The notes: generated by a model not told the origin, from the letters alone. A stretch of DNA of 64,000 bases from Calliopum simillimum (GCA_951812925.1 OX638368.1:23561187-23625186); one strand, 5' to 3'; positions 22,572 to 33,616 are shown, numbered from the stretch's first letter. Numbers and translations are program-made.

Positions 22572-23824
22572 CAGGGACCGACACTCAAAGTGTAGTCAAT
22601 TAAAAAGGCTTTAAATTCAGTTTGGAATATTACTTTTATTTATTGCGAAGTACAGAATGTGTGAAAATAATACAAAATTCAGAATCAATTCACTTTTGCT
22701 TGATATGACCACTTTTGCCTTGACTAGGGCCTTGAAACGGTTCAAAAACGAATCGCAAGCTACCCGAATGTGACTTGCCGGTATTTGGCCCACTCGCGGA
22801 CAATGGCTGTCTCCAGCGCCTCAAGACTAGTGTATCTTTTAGTTCGGACCTTGCTTTCCAAATTGGCCTAGAGAGAATAATCGATTGGATTCGCGTCTGG
22901 TGAATTCGAGAGCCATTGTGTGGTCGTAATGAAGTTCGAAACGTTGGGTTTCAGCCAACGTCCATGGTCTGCTACCAAAATGTTTGTCTGCTCACGGCTT
23001 CAATGCAGCCTCCAGAATACTTTCCTGATTATATTTCGCATTTACCTTGACGCCAGGCTCGATGAAAACGATTGAAGAGCGCCCATCTGCGGTTACAGCG
23101 GCCCAAACCATTACTTGCGGCGGGTGCTTCCTCCTGGTGGCCAATCGATGACTCAAATTCTTGTGTGAACGGTCGGTCAAGTAAACCCTATCGTTTTGAT
23201 ATTTTACGAATTGCTCAATGGGGAAAATTTTCTCCTCAGAAAACACAGTGTTCGGAAATCGACCGCTTTCGGCCAAGCGAAGCAACTCCTTCTCTCTCTG
23301 AAGTCTAACTTGTTGCTGCTTCGGTGTGAGATCATGCGCCTTTTGGATCTTGTAAGGCTTGACCTTGAGCTCATTTTTCAGTATGCGTCGGATGCTACGG
23401 TCGGACATTTTCAGTCCTTTTGTCATTTGATTGGCACTTCGTCGGGGATTTCGCTCAAGTCGATTTTTCACTTTTTGAACCATCTCACGTGACGTTGCAG
23501 TCTTTTGATGACCACCTCCATGACGTTTTGCGATTATTGTAACGAGTTATTGTGCGATAAAAAAAACTTTATTCACATTAAGGTGTTTGAGCTTACGAAC
23601 AATCGCTGGTTGTGATTTTCCAGCTAAATATAAAGCAATCACACCATTACGTTTGTAAACCATCCTCCCCGATAACTTTTTTGCGTTCTTTTTTGGCAAA
23701 ATGCTTTTGTTCGCTTGTAAACAACACTTCGAACTGTCGTTTAGCAAATTTTTAGACAGCTGATACAAGCGGGTCAGCTGCGCGAACGGTCTGAAGATGG
23801 TTACAGTTCGAGCGCCGGACTCTG
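22572..23824 (-). mobile_element. maT-like (DD37D) Tc1/mariner element, dead
   Basis: A 1253-bp element. Ends are inverted and imperfect: left CAGGGACCGACACTCAAAGT, right the complement of CAGAGTCCGGCGCTCGAACT, with TA outside both (22570-22571 and 23825-23826). It carries one degraded transposase on the minus strand. Confidence 0.85.
22622..23663 (-). pseudogene. maT-like transposase, frameshifted
   Basis: Minus-strand transposase remnant. From ATG at 23661-23663 it reads MVYKRNGVIALYLAGKSQPA (helix-turn-helix start), then shifts frame near 23570 in a T run, and resumes as IAKRHGGGHQKTATS and a second DNA-binding helix region (RSANQMTKGLKMSDRSIRRI). The catalytic domain follows: FSEEKIF holds glutamate where the first catalytic aspartate is expected, and the segment with the second aspartate is missing after SRPWTL. 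The third is in NSPDANPIDYSL, followed by a stop where the family has tryptophan. The C-terminus is recognisable to about 22622. The DD37D label comes from resemblance to maT transposases, since the spacing cannot be counted here. Confidence 0.82.
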
Positions 23825-23826
23825 TA

Positions 23827-24221
23827 TATAAATATAAATATAAAATATTTGAAAAAATCTGAAAATTTCATATAACTTATGTTTATTTATTAAATAAATA
23901 ATAAAAATTAAGAAATTATTCATTTTAATGTGCTATTTATTTGCCTTATGTAAATAAGTGTTTTACCATGTGAACAGTAAATAAAAAATTATTCCAGTGT
24001 GTTATACACGACCTTAAAGATCTTTGTGTAGGCTCTTTCCCCCTACTAAAATAAGTAGCTCTTGACTATTTTTGAAATATCTGGCACCTCTTCATACTTT
24101 GCATGATATACTTATTTACTGAATAGCGCTGTAAAGTTTAAAAATCAACGGCTGTGTTCTTTTCGAAGAAGTCGAGAAACCTTCACTACTTCTTAAATTT
24201 TTTGCCAGCTTATAAATCAAT
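23827..24221. other. AT-rich non-coding stretch
   Basis: Nothing recognised apart from AT-rich sequence. It may include the left end of the Tc1-like relic that follows. Confidence 0.4.
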
Positions 24222-24625
24222 ACGGAAGAGGGACTCAGTGTCAATAGTGTAAAAAATATTATTGTCAAGTACGGGAGTACGCATACTCTCCAGGATTTAA
24301 CAAAAAGTGAAAGAAAACAATGTCCAAGTGACTCAAAACTAGAAAATAAGTTAGCGACTTTAATTAACAAAAACTAAAGTATTTTATTGCGAGATTTGTC
24401 AAAGCAAAAGATGGAACCAGTATTGATGATTTAACGTGAAGCATAGACACAACCTTAAAATATACAAAAAACAATAAGTATCCAAAAAACAGTGAAAGAG
24501 AAGTTCAAGTGGGTAAATCAAGGCTTCGAAGATTGTAAGACCGTTTACTTAGAGATATGATTGAATGAGTTATATAAGATGATGAAACCTATGAAAAATT
24601 GACTTTAGAACATTGCCAGATCCCC
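24222..24625 (+). pseudogene. Tc1-like transposase relic
   Basis: Translating the plus strand in pieces gives a Tc1-type N-terminal half: EEGLSVNSVKNIIVKYGSTH and LQDLTKSERKQCPSDSKLEN (paired helix-turn-helix, with the usual GST..DL..SGR..... pattern), then YPKNSEREVQVGKSRLRRL, and finally DDETYEKLTLEHCQIP, which contains the DDETY motif around the first catalytic aspartate. Several in-frame stops and at least one frameshift lie between. The rest of the catalytic domain is not seen downstream. No inverted ends found. This is an old, truncated copy unrelated to the element at 22572. Confidence 0.65.
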
Positions 24626-25339
24626 AATTCGAATCAAGAGAAAAAAGTAGTAGGTACTTTCGATTAGTCAATATCGACAGTTAGAATGGAAAAATTTCAC
24701 CTCCAAAACTCCTTCCCTGGCTACGTCCTTGCTTTATATCAACAATATTTTGGCGTAACTTAGGTCGCGATCAGAGTGCGCGCTTAAGCAAAGTTGCGCT
24801 CAGAGTGATCTCAGTGAAAGCGTTACGGTGCTGGAACTGTAGCGTCATGGCGCTTTGGAAGTGTTTTGGAACGCATTGTTTAACATTTTTTTTTTATGTT
24901 AAATTAAATTAATAGAAGAAAACACACACGAAAATGCAAAACAAAGCATGTGCGGAGCTTGCCCGTTTTCTGACGAATTAGAACAGAAAAATGAAAGAAT
25001 AAGTAAAACAGCAATCATACCTGTTTTTGCATCATTTTATGTATATGTTACATTTTGTTTTTATTTTACTTTCGAATTCTTTGCTCGAAGAGCCCACTGT
25101 GATCGCTATATACAACTTGATTTTCATCACGCTTTGCTTTGAGCGAAACTGCACAATACGCCCCGTCCACTTTGAAGCTGCTAGAAGAGAATAACATAAA
25201 TTTCAGAAGAGAACCATCTGAATTTCGCCCAATAGATAGATATTGGGGCCATTGTGAAGCAAAACTTGAAGAAAGATGGTCGAGTTGTTGACTAAATCAA
25301 AGAATTAAAAAAAAAACTGGCTTAGCTTAAGTAGTGCCG
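24626..25339. other. Non-coding stretch
   Basis: No gene recognised. 24760-24870 is less AT-biased (GGTCGCGATCAGAGTGCGCG) and may be a fragment of the preceding relic or unique sequence. A 64-codon open frame at 24948-25142 has no motif. Confidence 0.35.
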
Positions 25340-25500
25340 CTAAAAAGAAGGTTTAAAAGTAAATGAAGCATAAAATTAGAATTAAATTAAGAGAATAACT
25401 AGTTCTCTAGTTATAAAGCTTCAAAAAATAGCAAATAACAGTCTATTTTTGCTTTTTTAGGTTAAGATATCTCAAAAAACATTAAAAGTATTAAAAGAAA
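25340..25500 (+). repeat. Family E fragment
   Basis: Matches the copies at 3240-3490 and 52440-52550 through AGTTATAAAGCTTCAAAAAA, a TAGCAAA..CNGTNTTTTTNC block, and TTAGGTTAAGATATCTCAA. Non-coding. Confidence 0.5.
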
Positions 25501-25502
25501 AT

Positions 25503-25726
25503 TGCTCGCTGCCGAGAGAGGGAAAATGTTTAAACGCACCCCCCTTATTTTTCCCTTTCAAACATTTCTCTTGAACGTACTACCCACTTTTTCCACCACT
25601 TATCTTAATTTTGTATAGCAGCCCCTTCAAGAGTTGAAAAAATTGGGGTTGTATGTTTGAGAGAAATGCTAGGTAGGTAAAAATAATGGGAATTGATGAA
25701 AATGTTTCCTTCTCCCGGCTACACTT
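25503..25726. repeat. Possible small inverted-repeat element
   Basis: The left end (CTGCCGAGAGAGGGAAAATG) and the complement of the right end (GTAGCCGGGAGAAGGAAACA) are similar over about 25 bp, and both are followed inward by CATTTCTCTC/ACATTTCTC-like words. This suggests a 220-bp MITE, but the similarity is weak and no target duplication is obvious. Confidence 0.35.
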
Positions 25727-25856
25727 TTGAAATAGGTTTGCGTAGGTCTATAGTCTAAACTTCGCAGGTTTTAAAGATTCGTTTTATTGGTATTTGCGAT
25801 TAAATGTTTTCGTCAAAATGCGCTTCTTCCTAAACGTAAGTTGCTTTTTATTGAAA

Positions 25857-25987
25857 CAGCATGTTCTTAAAAGAAATGTCGCATAATTTTAGGGGGTCGT
25901 TGTTATTACTGTTTCAATTGAATATTCATTGACACAATAATAAACGAAGCTCCTAAAAATATGCGACAATTACGAAAATGCTGTTAC
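25857..25987. repeat. Near-palindromic hairpin MITE, about 130 bp
   Basis: The left arm ACAGCATGTTC...TGTCGCATAATTTTAGG and the right arm (complement of CCTAAAAATATGCGACA...GAAAATGCTGT) form an inverted repeat reaching almost to the centre, where AATTGAATATTCATTG-like sequence forms the turn. No coding capacity. A transcript or single strand would fold into a long hairpin. Confidence 0.65.
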
Positions 25988-26964
25988 AATATATCTCTCT
26001 AAGTTATTGGTGTTTTTAGTGAAATGGGAGTTTATTTATAAGTTATGAGATTATTCACCGATTATTTTGAATTTATGAAATCAAAGCAAAACATTAAAAT
26101 TTTCTTGTTGTAAAAACACACCTTCGTAAATATCTTGAAAATGTCCGAATTTTTTAAAGAAAATTTAATCATTCAGAATTTAGAAAAAAAAAACCACAAA
26201 ATTATTTAAAAAATCCATAAAAAGTTGAATAAAAAAAATTCATTTAAGAAATTGATTCATTTATATTTATTGAGTTCAGTGGCACTCGAGCAAAAAAATG
26301 TATAAATTCAAGGTTATGTGAATGAAATCAATGAAAGTGAAAAAAAAAAAAAAAAAAAAACAAAGATAAAAAGAGAATAAGATTCCACAATATATACCAC
26401 AAATAGAAGGTTTTATTATAAAAAGAAAAACTTTTATTCCAACAACCCACCAACCACCCGCTGTCATTTAGGGTGACGCCATATTTTAGGTTAATGTGAG
26501 GCAATTTTCGTACTGTGTGCCTACACAAAATGTGATGATGACGATGAGAGAAGACAGACAGACAGTGTCTGTTCGTGAGTCTGTTTTATATAAAATATTA
26601 AGTAAGTGGAATTGATGGGGTTGTTGAGATGGATTTTAAATGATCTAATGTAGGGAGGATTTTATGTTGCAACTAATCCATGGAAAGTTTTCGCAGCTTT
26701 ATACAAGAAACTTCTGTTAGAATTGTAAATTAATATTTGATATTTGTAAGTACATAGTCGCATGTGACTCGAACATGTTTTGACATTGTGAATTAATCAC
26801 TTTTAAGTAAATTTAATTAATTCGTTAATAAAAACTAAAAATTTTCCAAGATTAAATTTATAAATACAAAAATAAAAAATTCTCAAAAAAACTTCTCTTA
26901 GACAAACAAAAAAATATTAGCAGACAGGTTAAACAACAAACATTTGTATAAATAAAAAAAAAAA
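25988..26964. other. AT-rich non-coding stretch
   Basis: No gene seen. A 20-base A run lies near 26341-26360, and a short GACAGACAGACAG patch near 26555. Nothing else. Confidence 0.45.
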
Positions 26965-27597
26965 CTAGTAAGGGTGTAAATTTTGGCCTGGCCAAAAAAT
27001 AAATACCCTACACTGCAGTATTTTGAAAAGTTTGCTTATATGGGAGGTGCCACGCCCTCTTGTCCGAGTACACCCAGTTTTTGTTCAGAGCTTGCTTTTA
27101 TAGTTTTTAGTCAGAGTGAAATTTAGTTGGATTATCTCAAAAAACTCTTTCAGTATAGCATTTTGAATCTTTTGCTTATATGGGAGGTGCCACGCCCCCT
27201 TGTCTGATTTCACCCAATTTTTGCTGAGAGCTTTCATTTATAATTCTTAGTGTCTGAGTCAAATTTGGTTCGAATATCTCAAAAAACGCTTTCAGTATAG
27301 CGTTTTGAAGCTTTTGCTTATATGGGAGGTGCCACGCCCTCTTGTCCGAACTCGCTCAAATTTTTATCAGAGCTTGCGCTTACAATTCGTAGTACTTATA
27401 TGTATTGTGGTTGCATTGTCGTGAAAAATACTCCAAAAATTGCATTTTGAATATAATTTTTGTATGGGCGGTAGGCGTGTCCGTTGACCGATTTTGCTCA
27501 TTTGCAATCCCCCGAGCTAACTTTGACGACGGAGGTAGTGTACCAAATTTCATTGAATTATCTTGCTCAGTTTTCCCAAAAAGTGTATTTCAACACA

Positions 27598-27631
<34 letters not shown>

Positions 27632-27793
27632 CCCAGCCAGCCAGCCAGCCAGCCAGACAGACGGACATGGCTATATCGACTCAGGAGGTGACGCTGATCA
27701 AGAATATATATACTTTTCTATACCTGCCACGCCTCCTTCTCTGCGTTACAAACGGAAGGACAAAGTGAATATACCCTGGGTGTAGGGTATAAT
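26965..27793 (-). mobile_element. DINE-1-like non-autonomous Helentron
   Basis: Read on the minus strand, it starts TATACCCTACACCCAGGGTA, has a GTCTGTCTGGCTGGCTGG tetranucleotide array, then degenerate tandem units of about 140 bp (GGAGGTGCCACGCCC and ATCTCAAAAAAC landmarks), then a short hairpin TTTGGCCAGGCCAAAA and ends TTACTAG followed by T. An inverted TACCCTACA/TGTAGGGTA pair lies near both ends. A CTAG-T terminus after a hairpin, subterminal inverted repeats, an internal microsatellite and tandem units match the DINE-1/Helentron plan known from Drosophila. No Rep/helicase gene, so non-autonomous. Other copies: 35821-37019, 42524-43290, 40089-40476, 59476-59774. Confidence 0.78.
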
Positions 27794-29319
27794 AATGCGA
27801 AAAAAACTAGCAATAAAAAAGAATAGAATTAAAAATACATAAAAATAAGAAGAAAAAAAAAACCATTTGTTTTTCGTCATCACTGCTAAAAAATTGTTCA
27901 TATAGCAACAAAAACAATAAGAACATAATGTGAGCAAAAATAATAAAAATTTCTATGTAAAACAAACTTTGCAGTAAATTAAGTATAAGATAAATTAACT
28001 GAATAATACCTATGCGATTAATCTAAGCACATCGAAAAGTTTCCATTTCCCAAGCGTGCTTATAAGTTAGTACTCAGGAAAATGCAAATCAATCAAATAA
28101 ATAAAGAAAACCCAAGCCCCGAGGAAAACTCGAGACCCAAGAGAGCTAGCAAACAACACTTCAACACTGTGTTCAGCATATTTTCATTTGATACTTCCTC
28201 ACTCAACATCTAGCACGGTATTTCCATATAAACGAGCAAAAACACGAATCCCAAATGACGACGGACTCTAGAATTGTCTGTCTTACAGAAACGTTACAAA
28301 ATCTTTGCGTTTGCACAGATTTTCCCGTCCTTAAGTTATTATCTTTCGTTCTAGTTTCTGCAACCATAATTAGGTCGAAAAAAACCCAGATTTCTTTCAG
28401 GTCTTACTGTGGTAGGGTTGCTACCTTAAAAATAATAATGAACCTTGAAATTCGGTTCTTGATTCAGCTATCTAAATAAAACAGCATGAAATTTCGCACA
28501 TTCTCGCACTGGTTCAAAATCCTTAAAAGCTGGCCAAAAGTCAAAATCGAAGTTTTTTACTCGGGGGTTTTTGATTTTTAAAAAAGAAAATGACGGATTC
28601 AAAATGGCGAATGATTCGCATAAATATTCAGCCAAATCCGACAAAAAAAGTTACTCGGTGGTTTTTGGGGTCGCTGATTACGAATCTGATATTAGATTTT
28701 TGAAAAACAAAAGGGTGGGCTCGAAATAACAAGAAACGACACTTTCACAATTTTAATATCTTATTTAAAAGTGTATTTCAAAACTTCAAGTTTGACAGAG
28801 TTGTGTTCAACGGTTAATGGATCTATATAGAAACGTTACCTTAGAGTATTAGCTGCATTATAAAGTAAATATTTTATCATTTCGGGCGAACAGTACAAGT
28901 TGCGAATAACGGTACTACTTTAGGAAATGGACAGGGTGATCCACATTACCCGACACTTTTATTTTTCAGCAATTTTTAGGTATTTTCAATTTAACTGGCC
29001 TCACTCATGAGAATGTTAATATTTTAGTTTACGAATTATCAAATAGTGAAAACAATGGAATAACTATGTAATACAAATAATTTTACCAAGCTAACCTACT
29101 ACCATTACTTTGCTAGAAATTGGCAAAAAAGTAAAAAGGTAACCACATTACCCTAAGTTACTCTAAAAGGGTTATTTTTGAAAAAAATTTTATTCGATTT
29201 GTTGAAAGTTTAATTTGATTTAGAAAAGGTTTAGCTTGCAGTGAAAAACTTTTTTTCGTTGATTTGAAAATTTAAAAAAATTAGAATTTTAAGAGGTCTG
29301 TCAACCTGTTAATATTTTG
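27794..29319. other. Non-coding stretch
   Basis: No gene recognised. 28480-28700 contains two related words (TTTACTCGGGGGTTTTTG and AGTTACTCGGTGGTTTTTGG) about 110 bp apart, suggesting an old duplicated segment. The rest is AT-rich. Confidence 0.4.
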
Positions 29320-29321
29320 TA

Positions 29322-30148
29322 TTGGATGTGTGCAATAATTTCCATCGTTTTTCAAAAGATGTCGCCATCAATACATGTCAGAGTGCATCATTAGATTTGA
29401 AAATTTTCATCCGCATCATAACTTTTACTGTGCTCCAAAATGTCCGAGTTCGTGCCGAAAAAGCAACATTTGCGGGAAGTTTTACTTCACTACTATATTT
29501 CAAAGAAAACAGCTGCCAAAAGTCATCGCATTCTTGTAGAAGTTTATGGGGACTATGCTCCAGCTGAATCAAGCTGTTGCGAGTGGTTTCGACGGTTTAA
29601 AAGTGGTGATTTTGATGTCAAAGACAAAAATCGTCCTGGTCAGGACCAGCTAGGTGTGATCCATTATGAGCTGTTGCCAGGTGGCCAAACCTTTAATGCT
29701 CAACTCTATCGTCAACAATTGATCCGATTGAAGCAGAAAATCCAGGCAGAGCGGCCAACGTATGCGACCAGACACGAGTCAATCATTTTCCACCACGATA
29801 ACGCTCGGCCACATATTGCTGCCCCAGTCAAAAATTACCTAGAAAACAACCCTCCATATAGCCCAGACCTTGCACCATCAGACTACCATTTGTTCCGATC
29901 GATGCAGAATGCCCTATCAGGAATACGCTTCACTTCAGTTCAAGATATCGAAAATTGGCTCGATTCGTTTTTGGCCGCCAAGCCGGCGCAGTTTTACTGG
30001 GATGGAATCCATAAATTTCCAGAAAGATGGGAAAAAAATGTGACTAGCGATGGGCAATACTTTGAATAAAATACATTGTACCATTTTCTTTAAATTAAGT
30101 CTCAAATAAAAAAAATAAGAAATGATGGAAATTAATGCACACACCCAA
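29322..30148 (+). mobile_element. mariner family B copy 1, deleted
   Basis: An 827-bp element with inverted ends (TTGGATGTGTGCAATAATTT at the left, complement of TTGGGTGTGTGCATTAATTT at the right) and TA outside both (29320-29321, 30149-30150). It carries an internally deleted transposase on the plus strand. Its interior is nearly identical to that of 31965-32863 although the ends differ. Confidence 0.88.
29440..30069 (+). pseudogene. mariner transposase with internal deletions (family B1)
   Basis: A continuous 209-codon frame on the plus strand, about 140 residues shorter than a full mariner transposase. The N-terminal helix-turn-helix is present (KKTAAKSHRILVEVYGDYAP, WFRRFKSGDFDVKDK). It is then fused at RPGQDQLGVIHYELL to the catalytic domain, which removes the second helix, the linker WVPHxL and the first catalytic aspartate. 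HHDNARPH (second aspartate) and PPYSPDLAPSDYHLF (third) remain, but ten or so residues between them are missing, so the DD34D spacing is broken. The C-terminus to TAA at 30067-30069 is normal. The frame is open, but the protein would lack a catalytic triad. Confidence 0.88.
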
Positions 30149-30159
30149 TAGTTAAACTA

Positions 30160-30408
30160 GGCTGACCATTTTCTTGATGGTCCAATCCGGGATAGAAAAA
30201 AAAAATATTTTAAAAAAATAGTCAATAATAGATATGGGCATATGATCTGTCCTTTACAGCCTATGGTTCATAACATAAATATGAGTCCATCATGAATCCG
30301 GTATAATTCCGGGACATACATGCGGGGCATTTCTGGGACTTTTTAGAATACGGGACAAGACGGCAAAATCCAGGACTGTCCCGCAAAATCTGGGACGATT
30401 AGTCAACC
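30160..30408. mobile_element. Small TA-target MITE
   Basis: A 249-bp segment with similar ends, TAGGCTGACCATTTTCTTGA and the complement of TAGGTTGACTAATCGTCCCA, each starting at a TA. The interior repeats CCGGGAC and GGGAC words several times. TA target and short imperfect inverted ends suggest a Tc1/mariner-type MITE. It lies immediately beside mariner B1. Confidence 0.5.
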
Positions 30409-30410
30409 TA

Positions 30411-31817
30411 AGCCAGAGTCATTCGTCGTGTGCCAGTTGAATATTTCAAACAACTTCTGAACAATTGACAAGTTTTTCTTGAATTCAATTAATTTTCTTA
30501 ATATTAAATTGAAGTCCCCTGATACTCAGCAAAATAATAGTAGTTCTACGAATTTAATTTTTTTTTTTTTGTAATAATTTATTGATTTATTTTTTAATAC
30601 ATTTTGTTATTGTTTTTGTTAATATTATTGTTATTATTTTCAATTAAAGCATTTTCCAACGTAAGGAAAACAAATAGAAATTACAAACGCCCACGCAAGA
30701 TTGCCTTGAAATAACCAACAACTAAAAAAACCAAAAAAAAAAAAAAAAGGTACACTGACTGAGTACACATGCATGCGTGGGTTTTGTCTGCAAAAAAACA
30801 GTTTGATTGGGTTGGTTTTTCCACCAAAAGTATTCCAAAGTAATCAACCCTCCTAGGGGGTTGATGGTTCCAATATGATATGGCAAAGAGTTTCTTCTAT
30901 ACGTATTTATTATACACTCTGAATACAAACAAAAACTTTTTGGCCATTTGGTATCATGCACCAAACTGTATATATCTCTATATGTTTGTATGCATCGTTA
31001 ACAACAAATTAAACGATTGAAAACAGAAAAAAATAAATAAAAACATTCATAAATATTAAAAAAACATGTATTAATTTAAATGCAAATTGATTTTAGGAAA
31101 AACAAAAAGAAATAAAAATAAAATTGCAAACATCTCAGTTCGGGGGCACACAAAAACGCTCTCGAAGGTCATACAGCGCTGCAATGACCGATTATAATGT
31201 TGCTGTTGAAGAGCACATTTATACGTATGTATATTTGTTTTATATATATTTTCAATTTAAATTCTATCTGAAAAAATTGTTGTAAAAAAAGAAAAAAAAA
31301 ATTGCAAAACCGACATGGTATACATTTAGTATGCCCATATTTGAGAATGCCCAGAATGCCCTACTTTAAACACAAATTCAAATTCAATTGATAAGAATTT
31401 TAAATTTTTTTCCATTTTTTTTATTTTTTTTTTTTTTGCTGCAAAGAATTATTCGTTTGACGCGAACAGCAAAAATCACTATGAAGAGCGACGACGTCAA
31501 ACGACGCAAATGACGCAATATGTCGCCAAATTGAAATCATCTCTCATCAACTAACTTTGTGCAACCATATATCGTGTGATTTGAAATTGTAATACATTAT
31601 GCCTTTGTTTGAAATATAACACGCTACACAAAAGTCTTCGGTTTGAGCGGCCTGTTCCGTAAACCGTGTGATTTCCACTAATTTTCGTTTTGAAAGCTTT
31701 TTGCTGAAAATGTTGAGTCACACGTTAAAAAGTATTAGAATCTCTTTTGTGGAGAATTACAGGTTCAATAAATAATATTAATTTGTATTAACGAAAAAGT
31801 TACCGTTTAAGAAATCC
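30411..31817. other. AT-rich non-coding stretch
   Basis: No gene recognised. A short complex island at 31440-31530 (GAGCGACGACGTCAAACGAC) and another at 31140-31220 stand out against A/T runs and could be host regulatory sequence. No open frame or splice signals support more. Confidence 0.4.
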
Positions 31818-31962
31818 ATATATTAATGCGCAAGACAAAAACCTGTCCTACCTTTTTTACAATGTTTGACATAGAGCACGACTTTGAATTATACACCATT
31901 AGAAAGGTATTTGTGTGTAAATGTGCACAAAATTAAAATTATTTAAAAAAAATTTTAATAAT
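31818..31962 (-). repeat. Family B fragment
   Basis: Starts TATTAATGCGCAAGACAAAA and runs through ACACCATTAGAAAGGTATTT and GTGCACAAAATTAAAATTAT, like the first 150 bp of other family B copies in this orientation. It stops where mariner B2 begins, and the rest of family B is not found after that mariner, so it was already truncated or later deleted. Confidence 0.65.
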
Positions 31963-31964
31963 AA

Positions 31965-32863
31965 TTGGGTGTACAACTTAAAAACCGGAATTTCACGGTG
32001 GATGTCCGTACTAACAAATATCGTGAAAGCTCGAACTTCATATATATGTCATTTTGAAGGTACATTTGACAGCTGTCAAAATCAGTCAACAAAACAATTT
32101 TATCTTGTGTGCATCATTATTATTTTTCACGATGAATAACTTCGAAAATTTGAGAAAAAGACAGCATTTGCGGAGGGGTTCTAGTGGGTCATTTTTTTGC
32201 AAAGAAAACAGCTGCCGAAAGTCATCGCATTCTTGTGGAAGTTTATGGGGACTATGCTCCAGCTGAATCAAGCTGTCGTGAGTGGTTTAAAAGTGGTTAT
32301 TTTGATGTCGAAGACAAAGAACGTCCTGGTCAGGACCAGCTAGGTGTGATCCATTATGAGCTGTTGCCAGGTGGCCAAACCATTAATGCTCAACTCTATC
32401 GTCAACAATTGATCCGATTGAAGCAGAAAATCCAGGCAGAGCGGCCAACGTATGCGACCAGACACGAGTCAATCATTTTCCACCACGATAACGCTCGGCC
32501 ACATATTGCTGCCCCAGTCAAAAATTACCTGGAAAACAACGGATGGGAAATCTATACAAATTTTGCCTCACCCGCCTTATAGCCCAGACCTTGCACCATC
32601 AGACTACCATTTGTTCCGATCAATGCAGAATGCCCTATCAGGAATACGGTTCACTTAAGTTCAAGATATCGAAAATTGGCTCGATTCATTTTTGGCCGCC
32701 AAGCCGGCGCAATTTTTTTGGGATGGAATTCATAAATTGCCTGAAAGATGGGGAAATGTTGTAGCTTCCAATGGACAATACTTTGAATAAAATATATTGT
32801 AACATTTTTCCACAATAAAGCATCAAATTTCGCTAATTTCCGGTTTTTAAGTTGTACACCCAA
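31965..32863 (+). mobile_element. mariner family B copy 2, deleted
   Basis: About 900 bp with perfect inverted ends of at least 26 bp (TTGGGTGTACAACTTAAAAA then CCGGAA). TA follows the right end, and a TAA precedes the left, so the target duplication is slightly disturbed. The transposase region shares the same internal deletion joint as copy 1, but the ends and flanking untranslated parts are different. Confidence 0.85.
32132..32790 (+). pseudogene. mariner transposase with internal deletion and frameshifts (family B2)
   Basis: Starts MNNFENLRKRQHLR at 32132, then breaks near 32175; the helix-turn-helix resumes in another frame (KKTAAESHRILVEVYGDYAP). It carries the same fusion (RPGQDQLGVIHYELL) that removes the linker and first catalytic aspartate. 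HHDNARPH is present, and this copy keeps the stretch after YLENNGW that copy 1 lost, but a frameshift follows so PPYSPDLAPSDYHLF is in another frame. A further stop (TAA in place of a serine codon, 32654-32660 region) and another shift lie before the C-terminus at TAA 32788-32790. Not functional. Confidence 0.85.
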
Positions 32864-32984
32864 TAATTTGGTTGATTAGCTGCAGTACCTGGTCCACAGA
32901 TGCACTATTGTGCCACACAATTAGTACGAAGTTACCATTTTAGCACGACAATCAATCCGGAAGAGCTTTAACATTTGAACTAAC

Positions 32985-33175
32985 CATACAGCAATTAGAA
33001 TCAGATTGTCGAGAAAGTATTTCCACTAGAAATGTTTTTGACAAGGCAGGACATTCACAGATAAAATGTGTGATTGTTTCTTTCTTACACAAGGCAGCGC
33101 AACTTCTACAGTAGCATTAATGAAAATCAGCAGTTTCTCTGCAAGGGCTCCAATGCAGCAGTGCACCGTAAATGT
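32985..33175 (-). pseudogene. Non-LTR retrotransposon 3' relic (CCHC segment)
   Basis: Minus-strand translation near 33117-33040 reads CYCRSCAALCKKETITHFIC followed by ECPALSKTF. The C-x2-C...H-x4-C pattern with HFxCxCPAL is typical of the region after the reverse transcriptase or RNase H domain in I-, R1- and Jockey-type LINEs. Upstream the reading is broken. Only this short tail survives. Family cannot be set from it. Confidence 0.5.
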
Positions 33176-33226
33176 TTCCTTGTCACGAGCGGTATCATTC
33201 TATACCAGATCATCCGAGAAATGGTA

Positions 33227-33616
33227 CCCGACTGTAAGTTTGTTTCGGTTTGAATCCGATCTAGATCAGGATTGTCTGAAGTAGGAACATAGATGGCTCA
33301 AGCTTTATAATCCGGGAGTGACAACAAAAGTCACACTTCATATGAAGCTCAACAGATCCGGCCCAAATCACAAATTGTTTTAAGAAGCGAATCAAGTTTT
33401 TGGATCTATTGAAGATCTTGTTTTCTGTTCAGACGCTGATCAAATTAGTTAAGCATGTAGGAAATCTTATTTTGGTACCAATATCGAATTCTGTTGAATA
33501 ACTGATCAGATGATTAGTTCGAAGGATTGTAATGTGATTGAATTGATCAGATCAGACCTATATCTGATGATCCGGGTCTGATCATGATGCGGAATACCTG
33601 ACCTAATTTCTAGTTG
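33227..33616. repeat. Family D repeat, diverged copy
   Basis: The left end follows TA with CCCGACTGTAAGTTTG and then TTTGAATCCGATCTAGATCA; the right end reads CCTGACCTAATTTCTAGTTG, both diverged versions of the ends at 54119 and 54625. Rich in GATC-containing words (GATCCGGxxC). Non-coding. Confidence 0.6.

Noticed and set aside
27405..27785. Open frame with a run of Gln-Pro-Ala-Ser repeats, like a repetitive secreted protein.
   Set aside because: The run is the CCAG microsatellite inside the Helentron read in frame. The same appears on the other strand at 42529-42827.
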